This document shows positions 58,793 through 64,000 of a DNA stretch of 64,000 bases, in pieces (position 1 is the first letter of the stretch; every line of letters begins with the position of its first letter). Made by a program: the position numbers and the translations under genes. Source of the stretch: Cupriavidus sp. P-10. Lineage in GTDB: Bacteria; Pseudomonadota; Gammaproteobacteria; Burkholderiales; Burkholderiaceae. Location of the stretch: positions 124,001-188,000 of the forward strand of contig NZ_AP025174.1 of NCBI RefSeq assembly GCF_003402535.2, given 5' to 3'. Below the pieces are notes generated by a model that did no database searches, was not told where the DNA came from, and saw nothing but the letters and a program-made list of their open reading frames with translations.

Positions 58793-59563
58793 ATGAAAAC
58801 ACTTCAGTGGGAAGAGCGCCTCCACTATCGCGACCGCTTGCGCGCATCGCGCTATGCAGCTTTGGCAGACGCCGAGGCGTTCAGCGAGATCTGTTTCGCT
58901 GTGGAGGCAATAGGTCTTCGCCTGGATGGAAGGGAGGCGACGATGAATCAATACTTCCACCGGATACGAGCATTAGCGGAAGACTCTGTTGCATTCAGCG
59001 AAATGCCTCACCGATTTCCGCAACTGTTCTCTCGCTTTGATGCCCTATACAAAACCGTGCAAATCGCGCGCAACGACGCCATGCACGCCGGCATATACGC
59101 GCGACATGTCACCACCGCAGCGATTGAATTGTGCATAGGTTTGGAGGAGGCCTTGATGAAAGAGCAACAGTTGGTACGAACGAAGGTCAAGGACTACATG
59201 GTCCGGTCACCCATCATCGTGCATCCCTGGCAGCCAGTTGCATACGCTCGCCAGCTGATGCTGATGCATTCGTTCACGTTCCTCCCTGTCAAGATCGGCG
59301 ATTGGAAGCTGGTTCCAGAGGTATCCATGGCGAAATTCTTGCGACGACATGATGACAGGAAGTTGGCCCTGGGCATATCTATTCAAGACGCTGCGGGCTT
59401 GGAGAACAATGCTCTCGACCTCCTTACGGCGCACGTGGTGGGGCCGGAGGACGAGGTGTCTGACCTCCTCAGCGGTGCGCAAGCGAATCAACCAACACTG
59501 TGGTTAGTCGACGATGGTCATGCTGGGCTCGCTGGCGTGCTGTCCCCGTTCGAACTGATGTGA
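58793..59563 (+). CDS. HEPN-like / CBS-domain protein
   Basis: A 256-residue protein with two parts. Residues 10-120 are all helical and contain the HEPN-RNase-like motif RNDAMH (Arg93-Asn94-x3-His98; HEPN proteins use RNxxxH). Residues 128-256 resemble a CBS pair, a module that binds adenine nucleotides: the first repeat begins VKDYMVRSPIIVHPWQPVAY, and the second ends with TLWLVDDGHAGLAGVLSPFE. If correct, a nucleotide-sensing domain controls an RNase, as in abortive-infection effectors. It is followed 16 bases later by a DUF2971 gene, so the pair is probably one operon. A DNA-repair or housekeeping role cannot be excluded. Confidence 0.6.
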   Translation: MKTLQWEERLHYRDRLRASRYAALADAEAFSEICFAVEAIGLRLDGREATMNQYFHRIRALAEDSVAFSEMPHRFPQLFSRFDALYKTVQIARNDAMHAGIYARHVTTAAIELCIGLEEALMKEQQLVRTKVKDYMVRSPIIVHPWQPVAYARQLMLMHSFTFLPVKIGDWKLVPEVSMAKFLRRHDDRKLALGISIQDAAGLENNALDLLTAHVVGPEDEVSDLLSGAQANQPTLWLVDDGHAGLAGVLSPFELM

Positions 59564-59579
59564 CGCGGAAAAGAACGAT

Positions 59580-60545
59580 ATGCAAGGGACAGAGTTATAC
59601 AACGCGCTCGTGCCCGCACTGTGGGGCGATGTGGACGAGGACAAGCACTTTCCTGTGGCGCAGCCGTTGCTCGCCCACTATACGTCGGTGGCAAACTTGG
59701 TCAATATCGTGAAGGGAGCGGAGCTTTGGTTCTCCAATCCTCTCAACATGAATGACTACGAGGAGATGCGGTACGGGTTGAGTGAGGGCATGCGCGCGGC
59801 GGAATCGCATGCGCTCCTCCGGGCGACTTGCGAAGAGCACGGCTACTATGCGGAGTTCATCGAAAGCCTATCGACTTGCTACCGGCGGTTTGAGAGTGAG
59901 CACGCGTTTGACACGTATGTCGTTTGCTTTTCGAAGCATGATGAGGCCAAGGATGTCGATGGTCGCCTATCGATGTGGCGCGGGTACGGTGGAAATGGTA
60001 GTGGCGCAGCCATCGTGATTGATACAAAGAAGATCAATGCAAACGAACAGTCACCATTCATCATCGCCCCCGTCGATTATGGCACCGCCGAAGAGCGAAG
60101 GGCATGGATAAGTGAAAGGCTTGATGTTCTCGCCGCGGAATTGAAGCGGCAACAGGTGCGAAAGGACGGTGCCCCAATGGCCGCAGCGGCGTTCTTCGAG
60201 CGCTTAAAGCAGTTCGCCTTGTTCTCGAAGCATCGCGGATTTGAGGAAGAGAAGGAGTGGCGGGTCGTCTATTTCAGAGATAGAGATTCGGCGGGGCGTC
60301 TTTCCGCCATGTTCGGCTACCACATTGGCGCAGACGGAGTGCATCCGAAGCTGAAGCTCAAGTTGGCGCCGATCGACGGAGTCACCGGCGATGACTTCGG
60401 TCTTGACAATATTGTGCACCAAATCATTCTCGGGCCGACGCATACAGGTGTATCAAGGCTGGCCGCACTTAGGATGCTGCAACTTGAACGCCCCGCGCTT
60501 GCAAGTCGATTGAGGGCCTCCTCGACGCCATTCCGGCCGTCGTAA
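59580..60545 (+). CDS. DUF2971-domain protein
   Basis: A 321-residue protein of the DUF2971 family. Conserved features are the start LAHYTSVANLVNIVKGAELW and NPLNMNDYEEMRYGL near residues 32-70, the MWRGYGGNGSGAAIVID segment near residue 138 and the WRVVYFRD block near residue 222. The family has no established activity; members are found in mobile and defence loci. The tight spacing (16 bases) to the HEPN-CBS gene implies a joint function. It ends at 60545, with no obvious terminator. Confidence 0.7.
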   Translation: MQGTELYNALVPALWGDVDEDKHFPVAQPLLAHYTSVANLVNIVKGAELWFSNPLNMNDYEEMRYGLSEGMRAAESHALLRATCEEHGYYAEFIESLSTCYRRFESEHAFDTYVVCFSKHDEAKDVDGRLSMWRGYGGNGSGAAIVIDTKKINANEQSPFIIAPVDYGTAEERRAWISERLDVLAAELKRQQVRKDGAPMAAAAFFERLKQFALFSKHRGFEEEKEWRVVYFRDRDSAGRLSAMFGYHIGADGVHPKLKLKLAPIDGVTGDDFGLDNIVHQIILGPTHTGVSRLAALRMLQLERPALASRLRASSTPFRPS

Positions 60546-60575
60546 CCAGAAACAATCCACCAACGGAATCTTACA

Positions 60576-60674
60576 ATGGAAGAGCAGTTGTTGAACGACG
60601 CTGCTCAGGGGTTGGTACACCTCACCGGCGTGGGTAACGTCTCGGTGTGGACGGAGCAGGTCTATATTGCGTGA
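60576..60674 (+). CDS. Possible 32-residue peptide
   Basis: A short frame beginning at the ATG at 60576 (MEEQLLNDAAQGLVHLTGVG) 30 bases after the DUF2971 stop. No clear ribosome binding site (TACA before ATG). Kept as a weak candidate only because it continues the tight operon. Confidence 0.2.
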   Translation: MEEQLLNDAAQGLVHLTGVGNVSVWTEQVYIA

Positions 60675-60900
60675 CGGGCACGTAAGGACGAGGTAGGCCG
60701 CGCACCCTCCGTTGATCGAAGGAAAAGGCATGATCACCGCAGAATCGAAATCACGGTTCCGACTTTGGTGAAAGATGGTGTTGCACTAACCGCTCAAGTT
60801 GAGAAGCTCTTTAGTACCGTCGCGGCAGCGATACGGGGAGCCAAGTTTGAAGACGCTTGCAGTGTGGTATATCGTGCATATTGCGCAATCGGAGACAGAT

Positions 60901-61119
60901 GTGGGCCGAATCTTGATCGATTTACCTGATACGCAAATAGAGGAATTAGCGGCAATAGCGGAGGCCGAGCATCGTTCACGGGCCGCTGTCATCCGCGATG
61001 CCGTCAAGACGTACATTTCGCAGCGAAAGCTGGGGCTTGGGGCTGACGTATTCGGGCTGTGGAAGGACAAGAAGATCGACGGCCTCGAATACCAGCTGGA
61101 GCGGCGCTCGGAGTGGTGA
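60901..61119 (+). CDS. Ribbon-helix-helix antitoxin (CopG/VapB-like)
   Basis: A 72-residue RHH protein starting at GTG with GGAGA 5-10 bases upstream. The N-terminal strand GRILIDLPDTQIEELAAIAE is followed by the second helix [18 protein letters not shown], typical of antitoxins that dimerise on their operator. The C-terminal GLWKDKKIDGLEYQLERRSE resembles the toxin-binding tail of VapB-type proteins. Its stop overlaps a GTG at 61116 (GTGA) where the toxin gene would begin, but the toxin is gone. Confidence 0.75.
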   Translation: MGRILIDLPDTQIEELAAIAEAEHRSRAAVIRDAVKTYISQRKLGLGADVFGLWKDKKIDGLEYQLERRSEW

Positions 61120-61160
61120 ACGGCGCTCAATATGCGCCAAATGTCACTTTCGTCCAATGA
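61116..61160 (+). pseudogene. Possible remnant of a PIN-domain toxin start
   Basis: The overlapping frame reads VNGAQYAPNVTFVQ then a stop. PIN toxins (VapC) often begin with a strand ending in LDTNxV; here only NGAQY and NVTFV recall it. The Asp of the active site is replaced. No further toxin sequence follows. Confidence 0.25.
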
Positions 61161-61406
61161 CGCCCCTTGGCCAGCTCGAGCTAGTCACGCCGGTGGGCTC
61201 TCTGGTCGATGATATTCCGATGTTCCGGTGCAGCTAGGCACCCTATGCTGAAAGTGCCCGATCCCAGCCCATCTGCTCCCGGTTCATTCAGACTCCCATC
61301 CTGCGAATTGACGTTCAAAATCCGCGGGGTTGAAGTAATCGCGCTCATACAGTGATCTTGTCGTCCACCACTGTGCGCGTTCCCGTCAGCACCTGGCGCC
61401 GGCGGC

Positions 61407-62168
61407 AGTCTGGACACGCTGCAGTCGGCGATCGAGGAGACCGCCTCAGGCGCGGCCGAACCCGCGGGCGTGCTGAAGGTAAGCCTTAGCCCCACGGTGG
61501 GTCCGGCCTATATCCTGCCCTTGCTGCCGGAGTTCCTGCGGCGCTATCCGCGTGTGCGGCCGGAATGGCATTTCGAGAGCCGGCAGGTCGATCTCGTGCA
61601 TGAGGGATATGACCTGGCGATCGGCGGCGGCTTTGAACTGTCCGCCGGAATTGTCGCGCGCGCCCTGGCGCCGGCTCATATCGTCGCGGTCGCGTCTCCC
61701 GACTATCTGCGCAACGCTGGGGCGCTGCCTGACCATCCCGATGAACTGGGGAGCCTGCGAGGCGTTGTAATGCGAAGCATTGCGACAGGCCGTATTCGGA
61801 AATGGACCATGCAAGGCCCGAACGGCGCGCAGGCTACGGCGGCGGTGAACGAGGACATTGTGATGAACGATCCCGCATCCATGCGCGAAGCCACGAGGGT
61901 CGGGCTGGGCGTGGCGATGCTTGCGGTGCCGGACGTCCTGACGGACCTTGCGGAAGGCCGGCTGGTCCGCCTGCTTCCGGAATGGCACGCCGACGCGGGA
62001 ATGATCTCGCTCTACTACGCATCCCGACGGCTATTACCAGGGAAGACACGTGCGTTTGTGGACTTCGTGATCGAGCATTTCCGGCGGTTCGGCTACGCCG
62101 AAAAATTCGACGCCACAACGAACCATGTGGCCCGCGAAAGCAAAAGAATGCGACAGCAACGCAAATGA
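61407..62168 (+). pseudogene. LysR-type regulator, truncated at its N-terminus
   Basis: The effector-binding domain is intact (LKVSLSPTVGPAYILPLLPE near the start of the substrate domain, then FVDFVIEHFRRFGY at the end), together with the linker helix SLDTLQSAIEETASGAAEPA. The first ~60 residues with the helix-turn-helix are missing; upstream sequence is unrelated. About 253 codons remain of the usual ~300. Without the DNA-binding domain it cannot act as a regulator. The break is at about 61400. Confidence 0.75.
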
Positions 62169-62397
62169 GCGGTATGGACTATCGGTAATGAGGCCAGTGT
62201 CGTGGTGAAACCATGGCAGCCCGGGATGCCAATTCCGGCCTCCAAGTGGGTTGATGCACACATAGGTACCGTTGGAAGGTAGGCACCTGGACATTGCCTG
62301 TCTTATGGGTCTGGCTCTGCAGATTGGCCGTATAAGCACTTGAGCACCAGGCGTTGAAGTGCCGGTGCTTGTTGTCCGTTAGGGAGGCTCTGCAAAT

Positions 62398-62790
62398 ATG
62401 AAACTCCGTCCCACAGAACGCCAGTACCTCCTGGAGCAACACGCCAAAGCGGTTGACCGTATGGTCAGGTGCCTGAATGACGCTGAACTCCAGAAGGCCG
62501 ACGAGGAGGTAGTCTCGGCTTGGGCAGAGTATTCCGACGACAATTGCGCAACGTGGCTTGCACTTCCGGATGACGATGCGACCTTGCGCACCATTCTTCT
62601 GAGGTACTTGGTGCGTCAGGAACAAGAAGCGGCTTCTGAGCGCGTTACCGCTATTGCTGCTGCAGACGGGAGCGGGGATCTCATGATTTCGTTGTCTGCA
62701 GAGCTAGTCGAGTCCCTTGACTGGAGGGAAGGAGATCAGCTATCGATTGAGATCGCCGACGGCGACACGTTGGTGCTCCAACGCCTATAG
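62398..62790 (+). CDS. Hypothetical protein with C-terminal AbrB-like fold
   Basis: A 130-residue protein starting with MKLRPTERQYLLEQHAKAVD, with GGGAGG 11 bases upstream. The N-terminal ~75 residues are helical and acidic. The last ~38 residues (GDLMISLSAELVESLDWREG, then DQLSIEIADGDTLVLQRL) show the beta-alpha-beta swapped-hairpin pattern of AbrB/SpoVT proteins, commonly a DNA-binding or antitoxin domain. It has no toxin next to it. I cannot name the family. Confidence 0.5.
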   Translation: MKLRPTERQYLLEQHAKAVDRMVRCLNDAELQKADEEVVSAWAEYSDDNCATWLALPDDDATLRTILLRYLVRQEQEAASERVTAIAAADGSGDLMISLSAELVESLDWREGDQLSIEIADGDTLVLQRL

Positions 62791-63013
62791 CACAGCAGGC
62801 GTTCGAGCCACCAGCGCTCAAAACATCCGCGACGGCTTAACTTCCGCCACCGAAACGGCCCCAGCAAGGTCGCTGGGGGTTGCAACTTCAGCGTCCGCTT
62901 GTGCTCACTATTTAGTCGTTGAGTCGGGAAACGCCCTCAATGAGGTTGGGGTGCCAAGCGATGCCTTGAAGCAACGTGTGGTTCGTTCGCACCCAATGTT
63001 CGGAATCGCACTA

Positions 63014-64000
63014 GTCCACTGCGTCTTTGAAATAGCACCCCTTCCATCTATGATGGATGCATGGGAAAGATGAACTTGGACGAGCTCGAACGAGAGCAAT
63101 TGTTGGCAGCCACGCGCAGCCAGACGGTGCGTGTGGGGGATGTGCGTCGGGCCAGGTTGATCCTGATGCTCGAAGACGGGGAATCGCGCGAGGCGATCAT
63201 GCAGCGGCTCGGTTGCGATTCGCGCTTTATCGCGCGTTGGTCGCGTCGGTTTCTGGCCGAGCGGCTGGCGGGCCTGTATGCACGCCATCCCGGCAGAGCC
63301 CCCGCGCGCGCGCCGGAGAAGCTTGAGGCGCGTGTGTTGAACACCACGCTCAAGCGCAAGCCAGCCGACGGCTCCACGCATTGGAGTAGTTACAAGCTGG
63401 CCGCAGAGTTGGGCAACGTGTCGGTCTCGACCGTGCAACGTATCTGGCGCAAACATGGTCTGCGCCCCCATCGAATGGCGCAGCACATGATCTCCAACGA
63501 TCCGGACTTCGAGACCAAGGCTGCCGACGTCATTGGCTTGTACCTGAACCCGCCGGCGCATGCGGTGGTGTTCTGCGTGGATGAGAAGACCGCGATCCAG
63601 GCATTGGACCGCAAAGACCGCATGTTGCCGCTGTCTCCTGGGCGTGCCGAAAGCCATGGATTCGAGTACAAGCGCAACGGCACCTTGAGCCTGTTTGCCG
63701 CGTTAAACACGGCCACCGGAGAAGTGCTAGGCAAGACTGCGGCGCGCCACACCAGCGAGCAGTTCGTGGCGTTTCTGACCGATATCGTGGCCCATCAGCC
63801 CGAGGGTCAGGAAATCCATGTGATCTGTGACAACGTGAGCAGCCACAAGACGTCGCGCGTCCAGGAATTCCTGCGGGCCTATCGGCACGTGCACATGCAC
63901 TTCACGCCCACCTATTCGTCGTGGCTGAACCAGGTGGAGAATTGGTTCTCCCGTATCCAGCGTGACGTAATTAGTCGCGGCATCTTTACTTCCGTGAAGG
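63014..64000 (+). mobile_element. IS630-family element, right end outside window
   Basis: The left end GTCCACTGCGTCTTTGAAAT follows TA at 63012-63013 and matches the right-hand end of the element at 36176-37287. The transposase starts at 63061. The element runs past the window, so its far end and the TA duplication cannot be checked. Confidence 0.88.
63061..64000 (+). CDS. IS630-family transposase, 3' end outside window
   Basis: The product is very like the transposase at 36186: MLEDGESREAIMQRLGCDSR, then WSSYKLAAELGNVSVSTVQR and FCVDEKTAIQ (Asp), VICDNVSSHKT (Asp) and SWLNQVENWF (Glu). All catalytic residues lie within the window; only the last ~35 residues are cut. It is the same orientation relative to its ends as the other copy, which lies in reverse orientation. 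Confidence 0.9.
   Translation, partial: MGKMNLDELEREQLLAATRSQTVRVGDVRRARLILMLEDGESREAIMQRLGCDSRFIARWSRRFLAERLAGLYARHPGRAPARAPEKLEARVLNTTLKRKPADGSTHWSSYKLAAELGNVSVSTVQRIWRKHGLRPHRMAQHMISNDPDFETKAADVIGLYLNPPAHAVVFCVDEKTAIQALDRKDRMLPLSPGRAESHGFEYKRNGTLSLFAALNTATGEVLGKTAARHTSEQFVAFLTDIVAHQPEGQEIHVICDNVSSHKTSRVQEFLRAYRHVHMHFTPTYSSWLNQVENWFSRIQRDVISRGIFTSVK

Overview
The window looks like accessory DNA from a Burkholderiales bacterium, most likely Cupriavidus or a close Ralstonia relative. The support is a GC-rich coding style together with CzcCBA, CzcE-like proteins, a DmeRF metal-efflux pair, polyhydroxyalkanoate (PHA) genes and a KfrA-type plasmid-maintenance relic. The many broken genes, insertion-sequence pieces and integrase copies suggest a megaplasmid or a heavily reworked genomic island. 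The assignment is inferred from gene families only.

Layout. 1-5.2 kb: a same-strand run of a GH15 glycosidase (cut by the window start), a short-chain dehydrogenase and an unusual 855-residue fusion of a nucleotide-sugar-epimerase-like domain, SPW membrane repeats and a VKOR-like domain, closed by a hairpin. 5.2-10.1 kb: small exported proteins, an IS630 fragment fused to an MFS relic, an iron permease of the FTR1 type with a fused cytochrome c domain, and a kfrA relic. 10.4-17.2 kb: surface and envelope genes (small multidrug/flippase-type transporter, Gly/His-rich lipoprotein, methyltransferase, orphan TolC-type channel, Wzx-like flippase). 18-24.2 kb: PHA genes (phasin, PHA synthase, a phasin relic, a depolymerase relic with an internal inversion) interleaved with CzcE-like genes. 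24.5-32.5 kb: TonB siderophore receptor, diguanylate cyclase, thioredoxin-reductase-like enzyme, acyltransferase. 32.9-36 kb: decayed integrase, hsp20 and HPF-sigma genes. 36.2-45.7 kb: an IS630 element inserted at the very end of czcA, then czcA, czcB, czcC, a CzcI-like gene, and dmeF-dmeR with a DmeR-type operator. 46-47.7 kb: scrambled waaA and a GT4 glycosyltransferase.

48-60.7 kb is the most interesting part. A tyrosine recombinase is followed at once by a Shedu-type nuclease, an OLD-family ATPase/TOPRIM nuclease and an overlapping UvrD-like helicase (a Gabija-like pair), ended by a strong terminator. Then comes a same-strand series of small unrecognised genes, a four-helix membrane protein, a protein with a HEPN-like RNxxxH motif fused to CBS-like repeats, and a DUF2971 protein. 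I read this as a recombinase-carried defence island; the part after the terminator is a candidate uncharacterised system. 60.9-64 kb holds an orphan ribbon-helix-helix antitoxin, a decapitated LysR gene, a small AbrB-like protein and a second IS630 copy running off the window.

Functional theme: metal efflux (Czc, Dme, CzcE), iron uptake (FTR1, TonB receptor, each with a Fur-like site), carbon storage (PHA), envelope modification and anti-phage defence, in a region undergoing active gene decay. No tRNA, rRNA or CRISPR array was seen.
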